Source: Labilithrix luteola
GTDB taxonomy: Bacteria > Myxococcota_A > Polyangia > Polyangiales > Polyangiaceae
Length of the DNA stretch: 64,000 nt
Assembly: GCF_001263205.1 (NCBI RefSeq)
Contig: NZ_CP012333.1
Coordinates: 11,141,501-11,205,500, forward strand
Direction of reading: 5' to 3'
The position numbers were made by a program, and so were the translations under genes. The notes below the pieces were generated by a model, which worked only from the letters and a program-made list of their open reading frames with translations, made no database searches and had not been told where the DNA came from. This document shows positions 44,725 through 52,726 of this stretch, one piece after another (within the stretch, counting starts at the first letter, position 1; each line of letters starts with the position of its first letter).

Positions 44725-44736
44725 CCGTTATAACGG
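44725..44736. promoter_or_regulatory. perfect 12-bp palindrome upstream of moeB
   Basis: CCGTTATAACGG, uninterrupted, ends 10 bases before the ATG of the rhodanese-MoeB gene, where a ribosome binding site would be expected. Its AT-rich core in GC-rich DNA makes it a candidate operator or part of a -10 element. Confidence 0.4.
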
Positions 44737-44746
44737 ACACACTGCC

Positions 44747-45940
44747 ATGCCGCCCACCACGTACACCGATCTGATCGCGAGTGTTCGCCGTGAAACCCGT
44801 GAAGTTTCGCTGGATGAGCTCAAGCGCCGGCTCCTCGCCAAGGAGCCCTATCTGCTGCTCGACGTCCGCGAGAAGGAGGAGTACCGCGCCGGTTTCATCC
44901 CGGGCGCGATCTCGATTCCGCGCGGGTTCTTGGAGATTCAGGTCGAGGGACGCATCCCCGACAAGAACACCAAGATCGTCGCCTACTGCGCCGGCGGAAC
45001 GCGCTCGGCGCTCGCTGCCAAGACGCTCGCCGAGCTCGGCTACACGAACGTCGAGACGGCCAACCCCGGCTTCGTTCGCTGGAAGGACCTCGGCTATCCG
45101 ATGGATACGCCGCCCCAGCTGACCGAGTCGCAGCGCGATCGCTACTCGCGTCACCTTCTCCTCCCCGAGGTCGGTGAGGCCGGTCAGGCGAAGCTCCTCA
45201 AGAGCAAGGTGCTCCTCATCGGCGCCGGTGGTCTCGGTTCGCCCGCGGGCCTCTACCTCGCCGCGGCCGGCGTTGGCACGCTCGGTCTCGTCGACGCAGA
45301 CACGGTCGACGCTTCGAACCTGCAGCGCCAGATCCTCCACGCGACGAGCCGCATCGGCATGTCGAAGGTGGAGAGCGCCGAGAAGGTGATCTCGGACCTC
45401 AATCCGGACGTGAAGGTCGTCGGCTACAAGGAGCGCGTCAACAGCTCGAACGTCGATCGGATCTTCGGCGAGTACGACGTCATCATCGACGGCACCGACA
45501 ACTTCCCGACGCGCTACCTCGTCAACGACGCGAGCGTGTTCCTCGGAAAGCCGGTCGTCCATGGCTCCATCTTCCGCTTCGACGGTCAGCTGACCACGTT
45601 CGTCCCGACCAGCGCCGCGAAGAAGCTCGGGATCGAGCCTGGTCCTTGCTATCGCTGCCTCTATCCGGAGCCGCCCCCTCCGCACCTCGCTCCGAGCTGC
45701 CAGGAAGCTGGCGTTCTCGGCATTCTGCCCGGCGTCGTCGGCCTCCTCCAGGCGACGGAAGCCATCAAGCTTCTGCTCGGTCAGGGACAGCCGCTCGTCG
45801 GCCGCCTTCTCACGTACGACAGCCTCGGCATGAAGTTCCGCGAGCTCAAGCTGCGTCGCGATCCGAACTGCCCGGCGTGTGGTCCGACCCCGACCATCAC
45901 GAGCTACATCGATTACGAAGGCTTCTGCGCGATCGGCTGA
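44747..45940 (+). CDS. moeB: MoeB/ThiF-type adenylyltransferase with N-terminal rhodanese domain
   Basis: 397 residues from ATG 44747. Residues 1-110 are a rhodanese domain with the catalytic Cys in VAYCAGGTRSA. From residue 122 an E1-like MoeB domain follows: RYSRHLLLPEVGEAGQ, nucleotide loop GAGGLGSPAGLYL, SNLQRQILH, DGTDNFPTRYLVND, zinc Cys pairs CYRC and CPAC, and the MoeB cysteine in SCQEAGVLG. The enzyme adenylates the C-terminus of a MoaD/ThiS-type protein and may transfer sulfur through the rhodanese. The rhodanese precedes the E1 domain here, the reverse of eukaryotic MOCS3. No moa or thi genes are adjacent, so the pathway is not fixed. Confidence 0.9.
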   Translation: MPPTTYTDLIASVRRETREVSLDELKRRLLAKEPYLLLDVREKEEYRAGFIPGAISIPRGFLEIQVEGRIPDKNTKIVAYCAGGTRSALAAKTLAELGYTNVETANPGFVRWKDLGYPMDTPPQLTESQRDRYSRHLLLPEVGEAGQAKLLKSKVLLIGAGGLGSPAGLYLAAAGVGTLGLVDADTVDASNLQRQILHATSRIGMSKVESAEKVISDLNPDVKVVGYKERVNSSNVDRIFGEYDVIIDGTDNFPTRYLVNDASVFLGKPVVHGSIFRFDGQLTTFVPTSAAKKLGIEPGPCYRCLYPEPPPPHLAPSCQEAGVLGILPGVVGLLQATEAIKLLLGQGQPLVGRLLTYDSLGMKFRELKLRRDPNCPACGPTPTITSYIDYEGFCAIG

Positions 45941-45949
45941 TCGCCCGAG

Positions 45950-45964
45950 CTCTCGAATCGAGAG
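45950..45964. terminator. short hairpin after moeB
   Basis: CTCTCG-AAT-CGAGAG, a perfect 6-bp stem, lies 10 bases past the moeB stop and 46 bases before the histidine kinase start. It may be a weak terminator or attenuator. No T-run follows. Confidence 0.3.
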
Positions 45965-46010
45965 ACCGAGAGAACCAGCGAGCGGGTCACGCCATGGTTA
46001 GCTTTCGCAC

Positions 46011-47666
46011 ATGGCGGAGCCGCCCTCCCGCAACGACGGTCGCGCGCTCGAGCGCGAGAACTCGTCACTGCTGACCATCGGCGTTCCGCTCGCGGTTCTC
46101 ACGGTCGACCTGCAAGGAGTCATCGCCTCGGCGAGCGCCGTCCTCGGTGGCAGCGAAGGTCGCGCGCTCCGTCCAGGCTACAACTTCGCGTCCTGTCCCG
46201 GCACGCTGCTCTGGCTCTCGAACGTCGTTCGACGCGTCCTGTCGAACGTCACCAACAGCGGTGGAGCGGAAGGCATGGTGGACGGCGTCCGCTGCACGGC
46301 GCTGGTTCACGCGCTCGCTGACGAAACGGGCGCACCGGCCGGCGCGGTCGTCGTCCTGACTCCGCGCCAGACCACCGAGAAAGACATCGAGTCCGTCGCG
46401 CGTTACGCCGCGCACGTTCAATGGCTGGCGAGCGCGTCCCTCGCGTTCGCCGAAGCCGGCGTCGACTATCGCGCGATCATGGAAACAGTCGTACGGCGCA
46501 TGGCCGATCTGATCGGCGACGCGTGCGCGATTCGCGTCGTCTCGCCCGACGGCGAATGGCTGGAGCCGGTCGCCGTCTACCATCGCGATCCGGTGCGCCT
46601 GAACGTCCTGCAGGAGGCCTTCGAGACGGTTCAACGCGTCAGGGAAGGAATCACCGCCGAGGTCTTTCGCACGCGGCGCACGTTGATGATTCCCGTGGTG
46701 ACCGAAGAGGTGCTCCGTCGCATGAGGCCCGTCGCGTACCTGCGTTACCTCGAAGACGTCGGCAGCATCCTCGTCGTTCCGCTGCGCGTCGACAACCGTG
46801 TCGTCGGCGTGGCGACGCTCCTTCGCGACAGGCCGTGCAGCCCCTACGACGTCGAAGATCAGGCGCTGCTCGAGAACCTGGCGGAACGTGCCGCGTTGGC
46901 GCTCGAGATCGGACGCCTCTATCGCGAAGCCACGGACGCCATCCACGCGCGCGACGACTTTCTGTTCATCGCGGGGCACGAGCTGCGTACGCCGCTGACG
47001 AGCGCGAAGCTGCAGACGGCATTGCTCCGCCGCCTGGCAACGCCCCTTCCACAGAACGACGAGCTCATGCGAGGGCTCGATCAGCTCGAACGCCAGCATC
47101 GTCGCCTCGGGCGCCTCGTCGACGAGCTCCTCGACGCGTCGCGCATCCGCGACGGCTTCATCCATCTCGAGCGCGAGACCTTCGATATGGTCGAGCTGGT
47201 CCGCGATGCCTCCGAGTCGCACGCGAGGCCGATCGCGCGCTCGGGTTCGAAGCTCATCGTCGACGCGGATGAGCCCGTCGTCGGCGCCTGGGATCGCGAG
47301 CGCGTCGAGCAGGTGGTCACCAACCTCCTCCTCAACGCAGTGAAGTTCGGAAACGGCCGGCCCATCGAAATGAGCGTCGAGCGCGAAGGAGAACTCGCGC
47401 ACGTGGTCGTTCGAGACCACGGCAGCGGCATCGCGCCCGAGGACCAGACTCGAATTTTCGACCGCTTCGAACGCGCCGTTCCCGACGGGAATTACGGCGG
47501 CCTCGGGATCGGCCTGTATGTCGCCCAGCAGATCGCCATCGCCCACGGCGGTTCGATTCGCGTCGACAGCGAGCCAGGTGACGGAGCCAAGTTCACCCTG
47601 GAGCTGCCGCTTCGGTCGTCGACTGACGGCGCCTCGAAAGAGACGCGCGCCAGCGACGGAAAGTGA
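46011..47666 (+). CDS. PAS/GAF sensor histidine kinase
   Basis: 551 residues, soluble. Residues 15-130 have a PAS-like fold (VPLAVLTVDLQGVIASASAV). Residues 150-300 are a GAF domain (YRAIMETVVRRMADLIGDAC ... LENLAERAALALEIGR). The HisKA box FIAGHELRTPLTS has the phospho-acceptor His 323. HATPase_c motifs are complete: N box (QVVTNLLLNAVKFG), G1 (DHGSGIAPEDQ), F box (IFDRFERA) and G2 (GGLGIGLYVAQQI). No receiver domain and no membrane helix, so it should sense an internal signal or small molecule through GAF/PAS. No response-regulator gene is adjacent, as is common for orphan kinases in Myxococcota. Confidence 0.9.
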   Translation: MAEPPSRNDGRALERENSSLLTIGVPLAVLTVDLQGVIASASAVLGGSEGRALRPGYNFASCPGTLLWLSNVVRRVLSNVTNSGGAEGMVDGVRCTALVHALADETGAPAGAVVVLTPRQTTEKDIESVARYAAHVQWLASASLAFAEAGVDYRAIMETVVRRMADLIGDACAIRVVSPDGEWLEPVAVYHRDPVRLNVLQEAFETVQRVREGITAEVFRTRRTLMIPVVTEEVLRRMRPVAYLRYLEDVGSILVVPLRVDNRVVGVATLLRDRPCSPYDVEDQALLENLAERAALALEIGRLYREATDAIHARDDFLFIAGHELRTPLTSAKLQTALLRRLATPLPQNDELMRGLDQLERQHRRLGRLVDELLDASRIRDGFIHLERETFDMVELVRDASESHARPIARSGSKLIVDADEPVVGAWDRERVEQVVTNLLLNAVKFGNGRPIEMSVEREGELAHVVVRDHGSGIAPEDQTRIFDRFERAVPDGNYGGLGIGLYVAQQIAIAHGGSIRVDSEPGDGAKFTLELPLRSSTDGASKETRASDGK

Positions 47667-47690
47667 AGGTCCGGACCTGCGGCTCGCAGA

Positions 47691-49076
47691 CTATTGCGGG
47701 AGGCTCGGATGCTCGTCGACGCTCTCGGGCGCGGCTTCGCGATCGAGTCCTTTGACGGGCTCTTTGGCCGACGCATTCTCGATCGCCTCGGACCTGCCCT
47801 TGCTCGGCGGTGCCGGCGGCGGCCACGACGATACGTAGCGTGGGCTCTCGCCCGGTCCGCTCGCGTCGATCCACGTCACGTGCCCCGCCCCCGCGTCACG
47901 TACGTCGACGTGCACGAACGAGCTGTTCGGATAGTAACCACACCCCGTGTCGGTCAGCGTCTTGCAGAAGGCGACGACGTCTTCGTTCTTCACGCCCTCG
48001 AGGCGGAAGTCGATGGCGCGTCCCGTCGAGTGCATGCTGCCGATCGAGGTCGGACGGTAGCCGGAGATGATCGACATCTTCGGCGGGCCGTCGTGCTTGG
48101 AGAAGTGATCGATGATCGCCTGCAGGCGCGAAGGCAGGCGCTCGTCGGCGCGACGGATGCCCTGCGCGAGCTCCGGCCCCTTCTTCTTCGCCAGCTCGGC
48201 GGCCGAAACGACGGGGCGAGCGGCGCTGCCCGGCCGAATGAGAACCGATAGGTGCTCGATCGCGAGGGGCGCGACCGAGCCATCGCATTTGGTCAGCTCG
48301 AATTTCTCGATTTCGGGCCCGCGAATGACTTCCACGGGCTCCTTCGAGCAGGGCCGGACGTCCGAAACGGTTTGAAGCTTGGCCTTCGCCTCGCTCTTCC
48401 CCTCCGCAGATCCATGGCCCTTCGAGTCTTCACGGCGGCCACGAATCCGCGCGACGAGATCGGCGAAGTCCTCGTCGCGCTCGGTTAGGCCATCGTCCGG
48501 TTCGGACTTCTTCGGACGGCTCGCCTTGTGGCCGCCCTTCTCGCCGCCGCTCTTGCTGGCGGAAGCCTTGCTGGCGTTGGGGTCGGGCAGGCGCGGGAGC
48601 TCGCCGTTCTTGGCGTGCTTGTCGGCCTTCTCGAGCTTTTCGGCCTTTTCGACCTTCTCGCTCTTCTCGGCCTTGTCGGCCTTTTCGATCTTGGTCGTCT
48701 TCGTGGTCAACGAAGCCGGGATGAGCGTGTCGCTCGCCTTGGGCTCCTTGTGACCGGCGCCACCGACCTGCACGTTGTGCGCGTGGTGGAGCGTGGGCTT
48801 GTCCTTCGACGTGTGGTGAACGCGCGCGATGGCGGCGTTGTCATTCTTCTCACACTTGTCGGACTTCTCGGCCTTCTCGGCCTTCTCGTTCTTGGCGACC
48901 TTCTCGGTCTTCTCGGTCTTCTCGGTCTTTTCGACCTTCGCGGTCTTCTCGGCCTTCTTGTGGCTCGCGACCTTGGTGACAACGGGCTTACCGTGCGTGG
49001 ACTTCTCGGCAGCCATCGCGGTCAGCGGCGCCATGGCGATCGCGAGAGCAACGATCGAAGAAACGACGGGCTTCAT
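47691..49076 (-). CDS. exported DUF882/M15-like peptidase with long Lys-Ala-Glu repeat tract
   Basis: 461 residues. Signal peptide about 1-22 (TAMA-A). Residues 23-170 are dominated by KxEK repeats (EKTEKTEKTEKVAKNEKAE and relatives), a highly charged coil like histone H1 or TonB-type spacers. The C-terminal domain (about 250-420) has the DUF882/Peptidase_M15 signature: ISGYRPTSIGSMHSTGRAID, with zinc ligands His and Asp (HSTGRAID), and FVHVDVRD with the final zinc His. Members cleave peptidoglycan cross-links. The repeat tract probably spans or binds the wall. Two Cys pairs could form disulfides. Convergent with the histidine kinase. Confidence 0.82.
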   Translation of the reverse strand: MKPVVSSIVALAIAMAPLTAMAAEKSTHGKPVVTKVASHKKAEKTAKVEKTEKTEKTEKVAKNEKAEKAEKSDKCEKNDNAAIARVHHTSKDKPTLHHAHNVQVGGAGHKEPKASDTLIPASLTTKTTKIEKADKAEKSEKVEKAEKLEKADKHAKNGELPRLPDPNASKASASKSGGEKGGHKASRPKKSEPDDGLTERDEDFADLVARIRGRREDSKGHGSAEGKSEAKAKLQTVSDVRPCSKEPVEVIRGPEIEKFELTKCDGSVAPLAIEHLSVLIRPGSAARPVVSAAELAKKKGPELAQGIRRADERLPSRLQAIIDHFSKHDGPPKMSIISGYRPTSIGSMHSTGRAIDFRLEGVKNEDVVAFCKTLTDTGCGYYPNSSFVHVDVRDAGAGHVTWIDASGPGESPRYVSSWPPPAPPSKGRSEAIENASAKEPVKGLDREAAPESVDEHPSLPQ

Positions 49077-49203
49077 CAGTCCTCCTCATCCGGGATGGGT
49101 CCCGGCGCGTGGGGGACAAAGTCCTACATCCTGCGACCTCTGCCAACTAAACGACGTTTCTTTTTTCGACAGCCGCGGTATCCCCGAGTTCCTCGCGGTT
49201 TCC

Positions 49204-49635
49204 ATGACGTCGACGACCCCTCTCTCGGTTTCGGAGTTCGAACAGCGTTTCCGCCGCCTCGTCGCCGAGCACGCGCAGAGCACCGGCAACGTCGGTTGCC
49301 TCGCTTGCGAAGGTTGCGAGCGATGCAGCGACTCCACGTTCCTCCGCGACTGCAGGAACGTCGTGCGCTCGCACTACTGCAACGACTGCAACGACTGCGC
49401 AGAGTGCTCGCACTGCGAGGGCTGCACGGGCTGCGTGTCCTGCTCGCACTGCGAGCATTGCGAACGCTGCACGCAGAGCGCCTATCTCATCCGTTGCGTG
49501 GCCATGAGCGGCTGCACGTACTGCTTCGGATGCGTGGGGCTCTCAAAGAAGGACTTCCATATCCTCAACGAGCCGTACGAGCGCCAGGCTTACTTCGCGA
49601 AGGTGGAAGAGCTCCGCCGGGCACTGCGGATCTGA
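49204..49635 (+). CDS. Cys-rich CxxC-repeat protein with conserved C-terminal 'NEPYERQAYFAKVEEL' end
   Basis: 143 residues from ATG 49204 (MTSTTPLSVSEFEQRFRRL); longer readings upstream lack a start signal. Residues 32-115 contain about 20 cysteines, arranged as CxxC or CNDCNDC pairs every six residues (HYCNDCNDCAECSHCEGC), with periodic His. It ends CFGCVGLSKKDFHILNEPYE. Proteins ending in '...CxGLxxKxYxILNxxYxxxxY' form a widespread, unnamed Cys-rich zinc-ribbon or beta-helix family, which this fits by eye. Metal binding is inferred. Homologues in myxobacteria are sometimes labelled CaiB/BaiF, which is not supported. The dtd gene follows 12 bases on, suggesting one transcript. Confidence 0.72.
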   Translation: MTSTTPLSVSEFEQRFRRLVAEHAQSTGNVGCLACEGCERCSDSTFLRDCRNVVRSHYCNDCNDCAECSHCEGCTGCVSCSHCEHCERCTQSAYLIRCVAMSGCTYCFGCVGLSKKDFHILNEPYERQAYFAKVEELRRALRI

Positions 49636-49647
49636 GGCCCCAAACGC

Positions 49648-50091
49648 ATGCGAGCGGTCGTTCAGCGCGTTTCGTGGGCGAAGGTCGAAGTCGACGGCGA
49701 GGTCACCGGCGCCATCGAGCGCGGATTGCTCGTGTACCTCGGCGCAGGCAAGGGTGACGGAGCCGAGGAGCGCGCCTACGTGCTCTCCAAGATCCTCGGT
49801 CTTCGCATCTTCGAGAACGACGAAGGCAAGATGGACAAGAGTGTGGTCGACGTCGGCGGCTCGCTCCTCGTCGTAAGCCAGTTCACCCTCTACGGCGACG
49901 TTCGCAAGGGCCGCCGCCCGAGCTTCGACGGCGCCATGCCTCCGGAAGAGGCCGAGCGCGCCTACGACGCGTTCGTGGCCGAAGCCCGAGCATCCGGCAT
50001 CCGCACCGAGACCGGCCGTTTCCGTGCAGACATGAAAGTGTCGAGCCTCAACGACGGCCCGGTCACGATCTGGATCGATACGGCCAAGTGA
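49648..50091 (+). CDS. dtd: D-aminoacyl-tRNA deacylase (Dtd)
   Basis: 147 residues, exact family length. Start MRAVVQRVSWAKVEVDGE, the active-site block VVSQFTLYGDVRKGRRPSF and the second block LNDGPVTIWIDT. The GP of the NDGPVT motif forms the cross-subunit Gly-cisPro that rejects L-aminoacyl-tRNA, and it is present. It recycles D-aminoacyl-tRNA, and Gly mischarged on tRNA-Ala, in the cytosol as a homodimer. It lies 12 bases after the Cys-rich gene and may be co-transcribed with it and with the tail-anchored protein at 50153. Confidence 0.95.
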   Translation: MRAVVQRVSWAKVEVDGEVTGAIERGLLVYLGAGKGDGAEERAYVLSKILGLRIFENDEGKMDKSVVDVGGSLLVVSQFTLYGDVRKGRRPSFDGAMPPEEAERAYDAFVAEARASGIRTETGRFRADMKVSSLNDGPVTIWIDTAK

Positions 50092-50152
50092 AGGACGCCT
50101 CGAGCGCAGGAAGCGCTTGGTGGCGTCCCCTGCCCTGCGCCATGATGGGCGC

Positions 50153-50593
50153 GTGAGCGAGGGGAACACAGAGCCCGTCGAAGCTGAAGCAGGCACCGAG
50201 GAGGCAGGCGCGGCTGGCGCGACCGCTCCCGAGCCTGCGAGAACTCCCGCCGTCGATGCCGGCGACATCGACGCTCTTTTCACCTCGCTCTGGAACCGCT
50301 GCCTCGAAGCGTGGGACGACGACAAGCCTCACCAGGCGCTCCTCGACCACGCCTTGCGCAACGAGATGCTCCCCCAGCTCGCGGGCCGCTACCGCTCACT
50401 CAAAGACGACCCCGAGAAGGGCGCACGCGCTCAGAAGAAGATCGACGGCATCGTCGTCGCCGCCACCCAGATGCTGTTCGCCACGAAGACGCCCGCCGTC
50501 ACGAAGACGCCGTGGCAATGGACGGCCTCTTTCGCCGTGGCCTGCCTCTTCGTCCTCGCCTGGTTGACGTACAAGATCTTCCTGCACCGGTGA
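50153..50593 (+). CDS. tail-anchored membrane protein, unknown function
   Basis: 146 residues from GTG 50153. An alternative GTG/TTG at 50117-50120 would add about a dozen residues. Residues 1-35 are acidic Ala/Glu/Pro-rich (EAEAGTEEAGAAGATA). The middle is helical (DIDALFTSLWNRCLEAWDDD; HALRNEMLPQLAGRYRSLKD). A C-terminal hydrophobic helix (SFAVACLFVLAWLTYKIFL) ends in HR, so the protein should be a tail-anchored membrane protein with a cytosolic domain. No family is recognised. Same direction as dtd, 61 bases on. Confidence 0.65.
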   Translation: MSEGNTEPVEAEAGTEEAGAAGATAPEPARTPAVDAGDIDALFTSLWNRCLEAWDDDKPHQALLDHALRNEMLPQLAGRYRSLKDDPEKGARAQKKIDGIVVAATQMLFATKTPAVTKTPWQWTASFAVACLFVLAWLTYKIFLHR

Positions 50594-50613
50594 TCGAGGC
50601 TGCGCCCGGCTTG

Positions 50614-51828
50614 CTAGCGGCAGTCCCGGACGGCACGTAGCGCAGGTCGAACGAGCTCCGCGGCGCCGTCACCGAGCTTCTGCGCCTCCATGCCGACGGT
50701 CACGATGCCGAGATCGAGCGCGGGGCAGTGGAGCGAGAGAATCCCCCAGAACCCCTCGTGGTAGAAGCACGTGGTGCCTTCGATCTCCTTGGTGAAGATC
50801 CCGAGGGCGCCAGGCTCGCTCGCAGCCGTACGTGTCAGCATGGTCGTGAGCGTCTCCGGCTTCGAGAACACCCGGCCGCCGAAGAGTGCGCGGAAGAAGG
50901 CTTCGACGTCGTGCACGGTCGAGACGAGGCCGCCGCCTCCCCACAGATCCGAGGAGGCGTCGATGGTGGTCAGCGGCACACCGCCATAGGTTTGAGGTGC
51001 GCGTGGCTGCGCGTCGGCCGGGGCGGGCTCGAGCGTCTCGAGCCAGGTATGCGTGAGTCCCAGGGCTTCGAAGCGATCGAGCTCACGGAGCGCAGCGGCC
51101 AGGCCCTTGCCGGTGATCGTCTCGATGATCGCTCCGAGGAGAACGTAACCCGTATCGGAATACTCGAAGACCTCACCCGGTTTGCCGACCGGTTTTCCAT
51201 GGGTCATGGCGAAGCGCACCTGCTCCTCGCGCGTCCAGACGTGCGTGGGCTCCGAGAACACGGCCTCGACATAAGCGTCGGTCTGGGCGTAGTCGTAGAG
51301 TCCGCTCGTATGGGCAAGCAGCTGGTGGACGGTGATGGCGTCCGGATCGTAGCCGCCGTCCTTCAAAATCGACGGGTACGGCGCAGGCAGGAGGCCGCCG
51401 ATCGGAGCATCGAGCCCGAGGCGACCGTCCTCGACCAAGCGAAGCACGGCCGCAGCCACGAACGTCTTCGTGACACTCGCGATGCGGAACGGCGCATCGG
51501 ACGAGAGCGCCCTCCCGGTCGCGCGGTCCGTACCGATGGCACTTCGAAAGTCGAGGCCGATCGTCGGGGCGTGCACCGCAAAGAGCCACCCGGGGTTTTC
51601 GCGATTGTCGCGTTGGGCGCTCTCGAGCGCGGAGCGGAGAACCGGCTCGACGGTGGCGGCCGAACACGTCGAGGCGTCACCCCCTCCCTCCGACGCGTCT
51701 GGGCTCGGAGCCGACGGGCCCGCTTCGCCGACGGGATCGTGCGCGGCGTCGCTGGTGCATGCGTTGGCGGCAAAGACATTGCTCATGAGAACCACTCCAA
51801 GGAAAGCCATGCGGGCTTGGTTACGCAT
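50614..51828 (-). CDS. serine hydrolase of the class C beta-lactamase/DD-peptidase family, exported
   Basis: About 404 residues if started at 51828 (MRNQARMAFLG); ATG 51810 (MAFLGVVLM) gives a tighter lipoprotein signal (lipobox ANAC). A linker of Ser/Pro/Asp follows. Catalytic motifs of the beta-lactamase (PF00144) fold: SVTKTFVAAAV, the SxxK nucleophile (about residue 125), and YSDTGYVLLG replacing YxN with YSD. HEGFWG sits where KTG is found in lactamases, which is common in esterase or peptidase members. Cleavage of beta-lactams is therefore not implied; esterase or D-amino peptidase activity is as likely. It is divergent from the AraC regulator with about 60 bases between them, so control by that regulator is plausible. 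Confidence 0.85.
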   Translation of the reverse strand: MRNQARMAFLGVVLMSNVFAANACTSDAAHDPVGEAGPSAPSPDASEGGGDASTCSAATVEPVLRSALESAQRDNRENPGWLFAVHAPTIGLDFRSAIGTDRATGRALSSDAPFRIASVTKTFVAAAVLRLVEDGRLGLDAPIGGLLPAPYPSILKDGGYDPDAITVHQLLAHTSGLYDYAQTDAYVEAVFSEPTHVWTREEQVRFAMTHGKPVGKPGEVFEYSDTGYVLLGAIIETITGKGLAAALRELDRFEALGLTHTWLETLEPAPADAQPRAPQTYGGVPLTTIDASSDLWGGGGLVSTVHDVEAFFRALFGGRVFSKPETLTTMLTRTAASEPGALGIFTKEIEGTTCFYHEGFWGILSLHCPALDLGIVTVGMEAQKLGDGAAELVRPALRAVRDCR

Positions 51829-51889
51829 GAAGCCGGTGTAGCCCCTCGAACCTGACGACCGCTTGAACGGACTTCGGGAGAACGTCTTC

Positions 51890-52618
51890 ATGTTGCAGTT
51901 CGACGGATCGGGGGGAAGCTCGTGGATGCGGACGGAGTCTGTGGAAACGGCGCCCCATGCGCAATGGGGGGTCGCTGTCCTCGTTGCCCTCGATGGCGTG
52001 GTTCGCGTGGAGGGCCGCGAGGGAACGGCCGAGGGCCCCGTGGTCGTCGTGCCCGCCGATCTCGAGCACGTGTCGAGCGCGCGGGGGCCGGTGGTGAGCG
52101 TCCTCTTGGACGCCGACCTCCATCGTGATGCCGCCGTCACCGTACGACGTGTCAAACCATTTCGCGTGGCCGAGCCATCGCTGGTCACCGCGGCGCAATC
52201 GACGGCGAAGGGTTCCGTGCTGAGTTTGCCTGGCGCGGCGAGCGTGATGGCTTCGCGAATTCTCCCACTCGGCAACGGCACGACCCATGCGGTTCGCGAT
52301 GCGCGACTGGCCGCGTTGGTGCGGGCGCCGGAGAAGGCGGAGACCGTGTCGCTTCGCTCGCTGGCCTCTCGTCTCGATCTGTCGCCGGGGCACGCATCGA
52401 CGCTGTTCCACGCGCACGTCGGTATTTCGTTTCGGCGGTGGCAGCTCTGGCGTCGCTTGATGCGCGCGATTCCGTACCTGCGCCCTGGCGGCCTCGCTCA
52501 CGCCGCGCAGGAGGCGGGCTTCGCCGACCAGGCGCATCTCTCGCGCACGTGCGCTCGCCTTCTGGGCTACACGCCGCGAACGCTCGCCGCACTCGGCAGC
52601 ATCGTTCGCGCCCGCTGA
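51890..52618 (+). CDS. AraC-family transcriptional regulator
   Basis: 242 residues from ATG 51890, with GGGAG at 51876-51880. The N-terminal 130 residues form a small cupin-type sensing region (VAVLVALDGVVRVEGREG; DLEHVSSARGPVVSVLLD). The AraC HTH region (about 155-242) shows RSLASRLDLSPGHASTLFHA, ISFRRWQLWRRL and QEAGFADQAHLSRTCARLLG followed by YTPRTL. It probably activates or represses the divergent serine hydrolase in response to an unknown ligand. The intergenic region is too short for more than one or two sites. Confidence 0.88.
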   Translation: MLQFDGSGGSSWMRTESVETAPHAQWGVAVLVALDGVVRVEGREGTAEGPVVVVPADLEHVSSARGPVVSVLLDADLHRDAAVTVRRVKPFRVAEPSLVTAAQSTAKGSVLSLPGAASVMASRILPLGNGTTHAVRDARLAALVRAPEKAETVSLRSLASRLDLSPGHASTLFHAHVGISFRRWQLWRRLMRAIPYLRPGGLAHAAQEAGFADQAHLSRTCARLLGYTPRTLAALGSIVRAR

Positions 52619-52726
52619 GTCGCTCCTTGTCGAAAGGCAGAGCCAAACAACGGCTGTGCTCACACGAGTCTGCGTCACGAAGGGTTGGCGATCGAGAGCG
52701 GCTACGTTAGCGTCCGCAAAGACAGC

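Noticed and set aside
47667..47678. AGGTCCGGACCT palindrome between the histidine kinase and peptidase genes
   Set aside because: A loopless 12-bp palindrome after a stop codon in GC-rich DNA is weak evidence; no second copy was noticed.
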